From NCBI RefSeq assembly GCF_024519455.1, contig NZ_JALJRY010000031.1, positions 57,908 through 121,907 of the forward strand: 64,000 bases of DNA, read 5' to 3'. The DNA is from Streptomyces sp. STR69 (GTDB lineage: Bacteria > Actinomycetota > Actinomycetes > Streptomycetales > Streptomycetaceae). The position numbers and the translations under genes are program-made. Below are positions 16,504 to 24,252 of this stretch, piece by piece (within the stretch, counting starts at the first letter, position 1; each line of letters starts with the position of its first letter). Under the pieces are notes generated by a model. The model made no database searches. It was not told the DNA's origin and saw only the letters and a list, made by a program, of their open reading frames with translations.

Positions 16504-16674
16504 ATGGCCGTCCCCAAGCGGAAGATGTCCCGCAGCAACACCCGCCACCGCCGCGCCCAGTGGAAGGCGACCACCCCGACACTCGTCCCGATCACCATCG
16601 ACGGCGTCCCGTACCTGGTGCCCCAACGACTGGCCAAGGCGTACGAACGCGGGCTGCTGCGTCCCGAGGGCTGA
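16504..16674 (+). CDS. rpmF: Ribosomal protein L32, zinc-independent paralogue
   Basis: 56 residues. Reads MAVPKRKMSRSNTRHRRAQW at the N-terminus, the L32 signature, but has no cysteine at all. The zinc-ribbon type L32 carries CxxC pairs. Cysteine-free paralogues replace the zinc-binding form when zinc is scarce, freeing zinc. AGGAGG precedes ATG 16504, and a Zur-like box lies directly upstream, supporting zinc-repressed expression. Confidence 0.92.
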   Translation: MAVPKRKMSRSNTRHRRAQWKATTPTLVPITIDGVPYLVPQRLAKAYERGLLRPEG

Positions 16675-16680
16675 CCGTTC

Positions 16681-17224
16681 ATGTCCTACGGCTCTCACGA
16701 CCGACTGCCCGTCACCGTCCGCTCCGGATTCCTCGGCGCGGGCAGGACCACCCTCCTCAACCACATCCTGGGCAACCGCGAGGGCCTGCGCGTCGCGGTC
16801 GTCGTCAACGACATGAGCGAGGTCAACATCGACGCCGCCCTGGTGCGCGGCGGCGAGGCGGCCCTGTCCCGCACCGAAGAACGCCTGGTCGAGATGACCA
16901 ACGGCTGCATCTGCTGCACCTTGCGCGACGACCTGCTGGAGGAGATCGACCGGCCGGCCCGCGAGGGCCGCTTCGACTACCTCCTCATCGAGTCGTCACC
17001 ATGGTCACGGTCGTCGACGCCGCGGGCTCCCTGCCCGAAATGACCGGCTGCGCGTGACCCTCACCCGTCTCAATCCGGCCGCACGCGTCGTCCCGGCCGT
17101 CCACGGCCGGGTGAGGACCACCGACGTACTGGGCACCGGACTCTTCGACCTGGAGCGCGCCCAACAGGCCCCCGGCCGGGTCCGGGAGCTCAACGGCGAC
17201 CCCGTCGCCGAGACGGAGGAGTAC
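16681..17224 (+). pseudogene. Decayed COG0523 (CobW/YciC-like) GTPase
   Basis: Three fragments of one zinc-chaperone-type GTPase lie in three different frames. 16681-16995 holds the N-terminus with GFLGAGRTTLLNHILGN and the metal motif MTNGCICCTLRDDLLEEIDR, ending at LLIES. 17001-17036 holds MVTVVDAAGSLP, the strand that normally lies about 35 residues further on. 17054-17224 holds LTRLNPAARVVPAVHGRV to ETEEY. The intervening parts (the EST-G-SEP loop and the NKxD region) and the whole C-terminal CobW_C domain are missing. The Walker A lysine is replaced by arginine. It lies six bases behind the Zur-linked rpmF, the usual place for a zinc-starvation GTPase. Confidence 0.88.
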
Positions 17225-17288
17225 GTGCGACCACTAATGCCCCGAACTGCAGGATCGCGTCGGGGTGCTTCGTCGTCTTCGGCCGCGG

Positions 17289-17780
17289 TCAGCCTCGGCG
17301 AGCGGCGCCGTCCGGCCAGACGACGTCCACGGGGATGCCCGCCGTCTGCGCTTCGAGGACGGTGTCGGCGGTGCCGCCGCCCTTGCCCGTCGGCGGTTCT
17401 CCGTTCCATACGGCGACCAACCGGTCGGCGCGTTCGACGAGTACGGCGTTGGCGGCCTCGTATGCCTGTCGGTCGGCCGTCGGATAGGGGAGCACGAGGA
17501 TGTCCTCGGCAGCCTTGACGAGGTGGTCGAACACGGCCGCGTGGTCGGGTTCGACCGTGTTCCGACGGTAGTCCTGTGACGGGACGACGACCATGAGGCG
17601 TCCGCCGACGGCGAGCACGGCTTGGGCGAAGAGAGAGTCCGCGCCCTTGGCGATGCACGAGACGCCGACGAGCGGGTCGGCGTCGGCGTACTGCCTGAGC
17701 AGGTCGTCCAGGGCGGCGCGGACCAGCGGGATGCTGTCCTCGGTCAGATCCATGTGGCCGGTCACCGCGAGGGTTGTCAC
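17289..17780 (-). CDS. SLOG-type nucleotide-binding domain protein
   Basis: 163 residues, a Rossmann-like fold. An N-terminal strand MTTLAVTGHMDLTEDSIP (read here from GTG) begins a fold with GVSCIAKGADSLFAQAVLAV, a pattern shared with SLOG/LOG/DprA-like proteins. It continues with LMVVVPSQDYRRNTVEP and ADRLVAVWNGEPPTGKGGGT, the glycine-rich nucleotide-binding end. SLOG domains bind or cleave nucleotide-derived ligands and are frequent in bacterial conflict systems. GTG 17780 lies within GTGA, overlapping the end of the upstream frame at 17777-18184. The ligand is unknown. Confidence 0.7.
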   Translation of the reverse strand: MTTLAVTGHMDLTEDSIPLVRAALDDLLRQYADADPLVGVSCIAKGADSLFAQAVLAVGGRLMVVVPSQDYRRNTVEPDHAAVFDHLVKAAEDILVLPYPTADRQAYEAANAVLVERADRLVAVWNGEPPTGKGGGTADTVLEAQTAGIPVDVVWPDGAARRG

Positions 17781-18184
17781 GGTCGAGTACCTCTTTCAGG
17801 TCGGCAGCAGGTCGCGGATCTCGGCGCGAGCCTCGCGCAGGGGAGGGTCGCGCTGTTGCCCATGGTGTCGGCGCTGAGCTGGGCGCGCACGCAGCTGGGC
17901 GGGTGGCGCGCGTCGCGTCCACCGGTCGGCAGGCGGCGGTGCCGGACACCGTGCCCGGCGGAGCGGATGAGTTCGAGGGCGTCTTGTTGCTGGGTGGGGT
18001 GGCTCGTCCAACAGGCCCAACAGGCCCAACAGGCCCAACAGGCCCAACAGGCCCAACAGGCCCAACAGGCCATGCCCTCCAGGGTGTTGGTGCCGAAGGA
18101 CATGCTGTCGTCGGCGTGGGAGGTGCGCAGCGCCAGGAGGCAGTGGTTCCGGGTGCGGTGCCGGAGCCTCGTGTCCCAGTTCAT
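17777..18184 (-). CDS. Uncharacterised protein with in-frame tripeptide repeat, possibly frameshifted
   Basis: 135 residues as read. The first 40 codons (MNWDTRLRHRTRNHCLLALR and SMSFGTNTLEGMACW) have almost exclusively G/C third positions, so the strand and frame are real. A run of Ala-Cys-Trp triplets follows, encoded by the 9-bp repeat at 18008-18070, then HPTQQQDALELIRSAGHG. Near 17835 the better frame seems to switch: the other frame ends in LREARAEIRDLLPT with stop at 17796, a natural protein end before the next ribosome binding site. Either a one-base indel truncated the true C-terminus or the two frames overlap by chance. No family recognised. Confidence 0.5.
   Translation of the reverse strand: MNWDTRLRHRTRNHCLLALRTSHADDSMSFGTNTLEGMACWACWACWACWACWACWACWTSHPTQQQDALELIRSAGHGVRHRRLPTGGRDARHPPSCVRAQLSADTMGNSATLPCARLAPRSATCCRPERGTRP
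18008..18070 (+). repeat. Seven exact tandem copies of a 9-bp unit
   Basis: CCAACAGGC repeated seven times without error. It lies within the minus-strand gene at 17777-18184, where it encodes a repeating Ala-Cys-Trp tripeptide. Copy-number change keeps the frame. Confidence 0.95.
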
Positions 18185-18390
18185 GGTGGCTGCCCTGCCT
18201 GCCAGTTGAGCCGTGACCTGATACAGACGCGGTTCGAACCTCGGTGTGCGAGCTGTGGCCTTCCAGCTCTTCAACTCCCATACCCAGAGCCGACCGTGGT
18301 GATGCGGGCTCCGGCGGAGGAGCGGCCCGTCGGCCCCGGCCGGCCGCACTGTGGACCGCCCGCCCTGTCCGCGGCTCATACGCTCGGGGC

Positions 18391-18957
18391 ATGACGATGA
18401 CACCGGAGCAACTCCGCGACCAAGAGCCGACTCTGGAGCTGATCAACAGTGAGCTCGCGTCGCGTCTGGCGCGGCAGACGGAGTCGGGCGCGAAGGTGGA
18501 GACGAAGGCCGTCTTCCTGGTCGGGTTCGCGGCCACGGCCGCTCAGTTTCTGGCCTCACGCGGCTTTGAACCCTTCACGGGCGCCGCGGCCTTCGGGGCG
18601 TACGCGTGTGCCGTCGTCTTCGGTGTCTCGATCTTCAACCTTGCCGAGTACGAGGACATAAAGCCCCGGGAAGTACTGGAGAATCACGGGCGATCCTCGA
18701 AGGGCGCGGCGCTGGTGGCCCTTGCCGCCACGAGGGTGGGGATGTTCGAGAAGAACGCGCTGGTGCACACGCGGAAGACGAAGCGATGGACGGTCAGCCT
18801 CACCGCCCTCGCGGTGGGAGTCTGCCTCTCAACTGTCAGTATCTTGTTGCAGACTGGCGACTATGACGGACACACCGAACCAGGGGGAGCCGCCACCTCC
18901 GCCCCCGCCTCCGCCGCCTCCTCCACCCACCCCTCCTCCACCGGCCGGTCTCACTGA
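18391..18957 (+). CDS. Three-helix membrane protein with N-terminal helix
   Basis: 188 residues. An amphipathic N-terminal segment (TLELINSELASRLARQTESG) leads directly into two transmembrane helices (VETKAVFLVGFAATAAQFLA and AAAFGAYACAVVFGVSIFNL). A cytoplasmic linker and a third helix follow (VSLTALAVGVCLSTVSILLQ), then a Ser/Ala-rich tail. The layout recalls SLATT- and Pycsar-type membrane effectors, which are often near SLOG or nucleotide-signal proteins, but no sequence motif proves it. ATG 18391. The C-terminal 30 codons overlap another open frame that begins at 18863. Confidence 0.6.
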   Translation: MTMTPEQLRDQEPTLELINSELASRLARQTESGAKVETKAVFLVGFAATAAQFLASRGFEPFTGAAAFGAYACAVVFGVSIFNLAEYEDIKPREVLENHGRSSKGAALVALAATRVGMFEKNALVHTRKTKRWTVSLTALAVGVCLSTVSILLQTGDYDGHTEPGGAATSAPASAASSTHPSSTGRSH

Positions 18958-19057
18958 GACTTTCGCCGATCCGTCTCTCGTCGGTTCGGAGAAACGGGGT
19001 GACGGCAAGCCGGTGCGGCGCAGGACCGGCAGGGGGAGATCCCCCGGGCAGCGCTGA
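18863..19057 (+). CDS. Small proline-rich protein, overlapping frame
   Basis: 64 residues starting inside the 3' end of the previous gene in another frame. MTDTPNQGEPPPP opens a run of about 17 prolines broken once by Thr, then AGLTETFADPSLVGSEKRGD and a basic end. The 95-base overlap and the very simple composition make it uncertain. The alternative is that a one-base slip moved the original proline-rich C-terminus out of the membrane protein frame. The conserved-looking part after the proline run favours this frame being genuinely coding. Confidence 0.4.
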   Translation: MTDTPNQGEPPPPPPPPPPPPPTPPPPAGLTETFADPSLVGSEKRGDGKPVRRRTGRGRSPGQR

Positions 19058-19287
19058 CACGGCGCTCGCGGCAGGCCATGTGGCCTGCCCGCGGGCGGCT
19101 GGAGGTGTGACCGGCATCGGCCCCGGCCTGGAACGGCTACGTCAATCGCACACCCCACCCGTCCGCTCCCCGTCCCAGTGACAGACGGAAGCAGCGGACT
19201 CGTCCGGGCGAACAGCCGTCGGACTCACGAGACTTGAAGCGCGGCGACGCGTCGGTCGGCGACCGCGGTCTCACGCAGGGGGCGCCG

Positions 19288-20202
19288 ATGGCGAGGCGAG
19301 CGACGTTCGGACCACGACGCACCAGGGTGCCGTACGCCGTCATTGCCGCTCTGGCCTGTCTCGCTGGACTCGGCCTGCTTCTGCTCCCCCTCTTCGTGTC
19401 GTTCCCCTGGGGGAGCGCTGTCAGGCTGGTCATGGTCCTTGGAACAGTGGGGGCTTGGGCCACGTGGTCCGGCCAGCGCAGGAACTACCCCGACGCCGTC
19501 ACGATCAGGGAACAGGATCCCCGTCCACCGGTGCTCTTCCTGCGAACCTTCGGCAAGGAGTCGAGCTACTTCTCCAGAAGAGAACTCCCGTCGCACCTGA
19601 CTCGAGCTCAGCGCCTCAAGGCTCGGCTGGGAGAGCAGTACTTCGAGAGCCTGAAGACTCTCGAAGCCTTTGTTCGGAGTGAACTCGGCGAGCGCGTCGG
19701 GCCGTTGGTGGCGTTGGGGGATCCCACCGACCGCCTGCCCCGCGACGGGGCGGCCCGGATGTGGGTGGACTACGGCGTCTGGCGGGACGAGTTCCGCAGG
19801 CAGATAGCCGACGCGCGCTGTGTCATCGCGGAGATCCATGTCTCACCCGGTCTTGCCTGGGAGCTGGCCGAGGTCTTCGGATCCGAACACCGCCGCAGTC
19901 GGCTCTTTGTCTTCACACCGCCCCGTGCGGCGAACGGGCGGGCCTCCTTCGCGGTCTCGGTGAACAACAGGCTGCTGCGGCAGCGTCCCGAGAGCTGGGA
20001 GAAGACGGTCGAGTTCATGGCGGAGATCGGGTACGTCCTGCCCGCTGAGAGCCCTGGCCCCGGCGCGGTCATCGGATTCACCCCCGCGGGCGCAGGCGTC
20101 GTCCTGGCCACGGCGGCCACCACTGCGGCGGGCTTCGTCACACCGATCGTCGAAGCCCTGGCCGTCATGGAGGCGAGGCGCGGGAACACTCCGGATATTT
20201 GA
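19288..20202 (+). CDS. Membrane-anchored TIR-like protein A (LxLRxF / WE family)
   Basis: 304 residues. Two transmembrane helices (about 14-37 and 43-60) anchor a cytoplasmic domain. It opens with RPPVLFLRTF (79-88), continues through GPLVALGDPTDRLPRDGAAR and closes with SPGLAWELAEVFGSEHRRSR (Glu192). The strand-one LxLRxF and the late WE glutamate place it with the proteins at 20302 and 25019. The WE motif is where TIR NADases such as ThsB keep the catalytic glutamate. ATG 19288 (AGGGGG upstream) was preferred over a TTG 18 codons earlier. A short hydrophobic Gly/Ala stretch ends the protein. Function not established; a defence or stress-signalling role is inferred. Confidence 0.65.
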   Translation: MARRATFGPRRTRVPYAVIAALACLAGLGLLLLPLFVSFPWGSAVRLVMVLGTVGAWATWSGQRRNYPDAVTIREQDPRPPVLFLRTFGKESSYFSRRELPSHLTRAQRLKARLGEQYFESLKTLEAFVRSELGERVGPLVALGDPTDRLPRDGAARMWVDYGVWRDEFRRQIADARCVIAEIHVSPGLAWELAEVFGSEHRRSRLFVFTPPRAANGRASFAVSVNNRLLRQRPESWEKTVEFMAEIGYVLPAESPGPGAVIGFTPAGAGVVLATAATTAAGFVTPIVEALAVMEARRGNTPDI

Positions 20203-20301
20203 TCTGATTTACCGGACTTCATCACCAAAAGGCGATGAGGCTGCCAAAGTCCTCCTACTGATGGATGGTCCGGATGGGCCGAGTCCGATGGGGGACGCGG
20301 A

Positions 20302-23226
20302 ATGTGGCCGTATCGCTGGCGCTTGGTCCTCTGGAGAGCGGTCGGAGTGCTCGCGCTCGCCCTCACGGCCATGGCCGTCTTCTGGCACCGTGTCGAGAGT
20401 CCGCCGCCGGTCGAGCGGGTCATCCCTCCGTACACCACGCCTGCTGTCGCGCATGAACTCCTCGCCACTTCGGATCTGCCCTCGGCCGGGAGGAGCTTCT
20501 GGCTGCCGATGCAGGACGGGCCTCCGGACAGTGCCCTGTTCACCGGCACCGGCCGACTGCGGGCCGATCTCCGGCAGATGACGGTCACGGGAGCATGGCA
20601 GCGCAGCTGGGAATCCGCGGATGCCAAGGACACCGTGCTGGTCAGGGCACTTGAGATGCGCCAGGCCGCCTACGCCCGGATCCAGTCGAAGCAGTCCTGC
20701 TCCCCGTCCACTCCCCTCCGGCTGGCCGGGGCCGACCGGGCGGGATTCCTCCAGCGGGGCGCCGACTACTCCTTCGCCTGCGCGGTCCTGCTGCGGGGGC
20801 GGACCGCAGTGGTCGTCCTCGCCCAGTCCAGCCGGGCCAAGGCACCACAGGTCACGGAGAAGCTGGTCACGGACGTGATTCGGCTGCAAGGTCCCCGAGT
20901 TGAGGCGCTGCCGGATCTCTCCGCGGCGACCTGGCGGGACAGCACCACGCGTACGGCGCTCAACGCGGAGGCGATGAGTGCCGCCGTGGGTGTGCCCCTC
21001 GCGCTAGGTCTGCTGGCCGTGCTGCGCGACCCCGCCAGTTGGCGTCGGCTCCGGTCCTTCCTCAGCCGCCCCCGTCCCGACGGAGTCTTCCGGGTCGACC
21101 GGCTGGTGAACGTCCGGCTGGCCGCCAGTACCGCGGCGGTCCTCGTCCGGTTCTGCGTGTACGCCTGGGCGGTGCGCCTCGCCGAAATGCTCTCCCTGGG
21201 TGTCTGGGCCACTGTGGCCGTCGCCGTCACGGCTGTGGCCGGCATCCTGCTCGTCGAGTGGCTGCTGCGCAGACGTCTTCCCGCCCGCTGGCGCCCCGGG
21301 GTCTTCCAGGGCCGTGGACGGTTCCTGGCGGTGCTGGGCTCGGGGTTCACCGGGATGATCGCGGGGGCGGGTGTGCTTCTCGTCGTGGTCGGTTCGGACA
21401 TGCAGGCGATGGGCACCAGCCCGGCCGGGACGTCCGACTTCGTGGCCACCGGGTTCGGAACGGTCACCAGGGTCGCGGGCGTCGGGCTGGTGCTGTTCGC
21501 GCTGGTGCCCTTCATCTTCGTGAGACGACTGGGTATGCGGTACCTGCGGCAGCAGGTCGAGCGCGATCAGCGTCCTCCGACGCTCATGCTCCGTTCCTTC
21601 GCCGATGACCGTCGTACCCTCCGCGCCCGCCGGCTGGACCGCGCCTCGGTGGTCGAACGGCTCTGCATGCGCCGCTTCGAGCGCTTCGAGGAGATCGCCG
21701 CGTCCGCTCTCTCGGTGCACGGACCGGTCGTGGCACTCAGCCAGGTGGGAGAGAAACTGCCACCCCCGCTGGGAGCCGTACGGCGCAGCTTCTCCATGGA
21801 CGACTGGAAGGACCGGGTCCGTGAACTGATCGTGCAGTCGCAGCTCATCTGTGTGACGGTCGGCCGCTCCGAGTCCCTGCTGTGGGAGATCCGCCAGATC
21901 CGAGCCGCAGGCGCCCTGGAGCGCACCGTCTTCCTGCTGCCCCCGACACGGCGTGGCGAACAGCGCCTACGGCTGGCCGTGCTCGGCTACGCCCTCGGCA
22001 TCGACTGGTCCGTACTCGACCGGGCCCGCCCTGGAACCGAAGTCCTGGCGATCACCCTTCCCTTCGGTTCTCCCGTGATCATCGCGGGGCGCGCGCCGAA
22101 CGACGTGAGCTACGAGGCCGCCATCGAGATCGCCGCCCTGGCCGTGTCCGGAGCCGAGCACACCGCGGTGACCGATGTCCGCCAACTCGTCGGCGCCTAC
22201 GTCGAGTACGCACAAGGTGCCGGGGAAGGCACGGGGCGACCGGGCATCCGCGGAGCACGGCAGGCTCCGCCCGTACGGATCCACGCTCCCGGCAAGGCCC
22301 CTGTGTACCGTCCGTGGTGGCGCCGGTGGTGGCTGCTGCCCTGGGTCGTCAGCGGAGGCATCGCGGCGGTCTTCACCCTCCTGTTCGGTCATTCCCTCGA
22401 CGACTCCGACACCGTGAGCTATCGGTCGCCGGTGACGAGCGTCGTGCAGGACGAGGTCTCGGACACGGACTACGCGGTGCTGGGCGGTCGCTCGCTCGTG
22501 CGGCTGGACTTCGAACAGCACACAGGCCGCCCCGTCGCGCGCGTCGACGACTACGTGAACGAGCTCGTCGTCCGGGGTACGTCCGCGTACTACATCTCCG
22601 TGCAGTCGGGCCGCGTCGGCCGGGTCGACCTGCGCAGCGGACGCACGATGTGGACGCGGTCCGCCGGTGCCGGTGTTCGCGCGCTGGCTCTCGTCGGTGA
22701 CCGGGTCGTGGTCGCGTCACCCGATGCCGGCCGGGTCGACGCACTCGCGGTGAAGGACGGCCGCAGGCTGGCCCGTCGCTCCGTCACCGGCGCCCCGTAC
22801 GGCGTCACCCAGGCCGACGGACGACTCTTCGTCAGCCTTGCGCAGCGCGACGAGGTGCTCGAACTGGCCCCGGCGGATCTCCGCCCAGTGGCTCAGCTGA
22901 ACGTCCCTCGCGGTCCGCTCCAGTTGGCAACCCGGGGCAAGCAGGTGTGGGTCCGTTCGGCTCTGGACCATGTGCTCCAGGCCGTCGGACCGCGAGCGGG
23001 TGGGACAGAGGGGAGCCGGTTGCTGCTGAGCGACCAGACCGCTCTGGTTTCGGGCAACGGAGAGTGGCTTGCCGTTCAAGGCATGGAACGAGTGACGGTC
23101 GTACGGCCCGACGGAACTCTGAATCGGGTTCCGCTGCCCGATGCGTCATTCCTTTCGCTGCTCGTGCAGCGCGACGGAGCGGTTGTCGTGTCATACGCAT
23201 CGGGGGAGATCACGCGAATTAACTGA
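20302..23226 (+). CDS. Large membrane protein with TIR-like domain and C-terminal beta-propeller-like sensor (B)
   Basis: 974 residues. One N-terminal helix (about 8-25), an extracellular region to about 230, then a bundle of about five helices (230-420). Next is a cytoplasmic domain opening RPPTLMLRSF (424-433), with VVALSQVGEKLPPPLGAVRR and SESLLWEIRQIRAAGALERT (Glu529). A further helix at about 675-695 (LLPWVVSGGIAAVFTLLFGH) leads to about 280 extracellular residues. These are built from repeating short strands (RGTSAYYISVQSGRVGRVDL, VGDRVVVASPDAGRVDALAV, ADGRLFVSLAQRDEVLELAP), resembling a beta-propeller of the PQQ/YncE type. It thus combines an outside sensor with the same inner domain as proteins A and C. 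Confidence 0.65.
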   Translation: MWPYRWRLVLWRAVGVLALALTAMAVFWHRVESPPPVERVIPPYTTPAVAHELLATSDLPSAGRSFWLPMQDGPPDSALFTGTGRLRADLRQMTVTGAWQRSWESADAKDTVLVRALEMRQAAYARIQSKQSCSPSTPLRLAGADRAGFLQRGADYSFACAVLLRGRTAVVVLAQSSRAKAPQVTEKLVTDVIRLQGPRVEALPDLSAATWRDSTTRTALNAEAMSAAVGVPLALGLLAVLRDPASWRRLRSFLSRPRPDGVFRVDRLVNVRLAASTAAVLVRFCVYAWAVRLAEMLSLGVWATVAVAVTAVAGILLVEWLLRRRLPARWRPGVFQGRGRFLAVLGSGFTGMIAGAGVLLVVVGSDMQAMGTSPAGTSDFVATGFGTVTRVAGVGLVLFALVPFIFVRRLGMRYLRQQVERDQRPPTLMLRSFADDRRTLRARRLDRASVVERLCMRRFERFEEIAASALSVHGPVVALSQVGEKLPPPLGAVRRSFSMDDWKDRVRELIVQSQLICVTVGRSESLLWEIRQIRAAGALERTVFLLPPTRRGEQRLRLAVLGYALGIDWSVLDRARPGTEVLAITLPFGSPVIIAGRAPNDVSYEAAIEIAALAVSGAEHTAVTDVRQLVGAYVEYAQGAGEGTGRPGIRGARQAPPVRIHAPGKAPVYRPWWRRWWLLPWVVSGGIAAVFTLLFGHSLDDSDTVSYRSPVTSVVQDEVSDTDYAVLGGRSLVRLDFEQHTGRPVARVDDYVNELVVRGTSAYYISVQSGRVGRVDLRSGRTMWTRSAGAGVRALALVGDRVVVASPDAGRVDALAVKDGRRLARRSVTGAPYGVTQADGRLFVSLAQRDEVLELAPADLRPVAQLNVPRGPLQLATRGKQVWVRSALDHVLQAVGPRAGGTEGSRLLLSDQTALVSGNGEWLAVQGMERVTVVRPDGTLNRVPLPDASFLSLLVQRDGAVVVSYASGEITRIN

Positions 23227-23254
23227 CGCGGCCCCTTCGGGAACTCCGGAATTA

Positions 23255-24247
23255 CTAGATGAGTCCCTTCTCCACGAGATTCCAATAGTGCTGACCGAGT
23301 ACCGTCAGTTCGCAGGACTTGCTCTGCATGGCGGCATGCCACATGTGAGGCGCGTCGACGGGACGGACGAGATTCACCTTGACGAATTTCTGGAGTACGG
23401 CAAAAGTCGCGGTGTGGGCAGGGTCGGGTGGCGGAATCAGCGGGTCCTGACTCTGTTCCGAGAACCGTTCCGGTTCGAAAGAAGGATCCAACTGAAAATT
23501 GTGCTCCGGAGAAGGGAAGTGCCTCGTCAGGGATTGAAGATCCGTGAGGGCTATCGGAGGTTCCGTCCTTCTCAGGGACACGAAAGTCTTGACGTTAGTT
23601 TTGAAAACAGGCCGCTGCGCCCAAGGGCCGAGGGACTGGTCGATATGGGCGTAGACGCTTCCGGGTGTGATGTCCCCGACGAGATTTGCGGCGGCGCCGT
23701 TCAGTGCGTCGATGAACAGGCTCGTGAAAACGCCCGCACCACCGCCTGGGGTTTCGTAGGAGTACTGATCGGCGGTCGAAGCGGTCAGGATCGTGACGCC
23801 GTCGGATATTTCGGCGAGGCCCGTGGCCATTGAACTGTCCCCCACCACCCCGCTGTGACAGCTGTCGAGGATGATCACCTTGTTCCTTGCACGGGAGACA
23901 TTCGCCAGCGTCATGACCTCGGTCAGAGCGAGCCCGTCATCTCCGGTGTCGCAGTCGCTGGCGCATAAGAAGCCGCCGGTGTCCTCGATGTATCCGTGGC
24001 CCGCGAAATAGAGCAGAGCAATCTCCGAATCATCGGAGAACAGCTCCCTGACCGCATCCTTGAGGTCTCTCTTGGTGATCTTCTGTGTGGTGCTCGTCCC
24101 CGTCAGCACCTGAGGTGCGGGAAAATTGAGGGTGCCGTCCGCGTTACGCTCGATCGCGGCCTTCACTGAGTAGGCGTCGTTCACGCAACCACTGAGCGGG
24201 CTCAGGTTTGTGTAGTGGTCGATTCCGACGATCAGTGCCTTACGCAT
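23255..24247 (-). CDS. Caspase-like (C14) peptidase, putative effector of a Thoeris-like system
   Basis: 330 residues. The peptidase domain fills about residues 1-215: KALIVGIDHYTNLSPLSGCV, catalytic His84 in LLYFAGHGY and Cys130 in VIILDSCHSG, all intact. The C-terminal 115 residues form a separate part without recognised family (ATFAVLQKFVKVNLVRPVDA near the end), a candidate ligand-binding or regulatory domain. ATG 24247 lies five bases after the stop of the TIR gene, with TAGGAA as ribosome site. In described type IV Thoeris systems a TIR protein makes a cyclic ADP-ribose isomer that activates such a protease, which then cleaves many proteins and stops the infected cell. That mechanism is inferred here from gene pairing. 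Confidence 0.82.
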   Translation of the reverse strand: MRKALIVGIDHYTNLSPLSGCVNDAYSVKAAIERNADGTLNFPAPQVLTGTSTTQKITKRDLKDAVRELFSDDSEIALLYFAGHGYIEDTGGFLCASDCDTGDDGLALTEVMTLANVSRARNKVIILDSCHSGVVGDSSMATGLAEISDGVTILTASTADQYSYETPGGGAGVFTSLFIDALNGAAANLVGDITPGSVYAHIDQSLGPWAQRPVFKTNVKTFVSLRRTEPPIALTDLQSLTRHFPSPEHNFQLDPSFEPERFSEQSQDPLIPPPDPAHTATFAVLQKFVKVNLVRPVDAPHMWHAAMQSKSCELTVLGQHYWNLVEKGLI

Positions 24248-24252
24248 AATTC

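Noticed and set aside
18008..18070. Non-coding minisatellite only
   Set aside because: The repeat lies inside a minus-strand frame with strong coding bias on both sides and keeps that frame, so it is treated as part of a gene.
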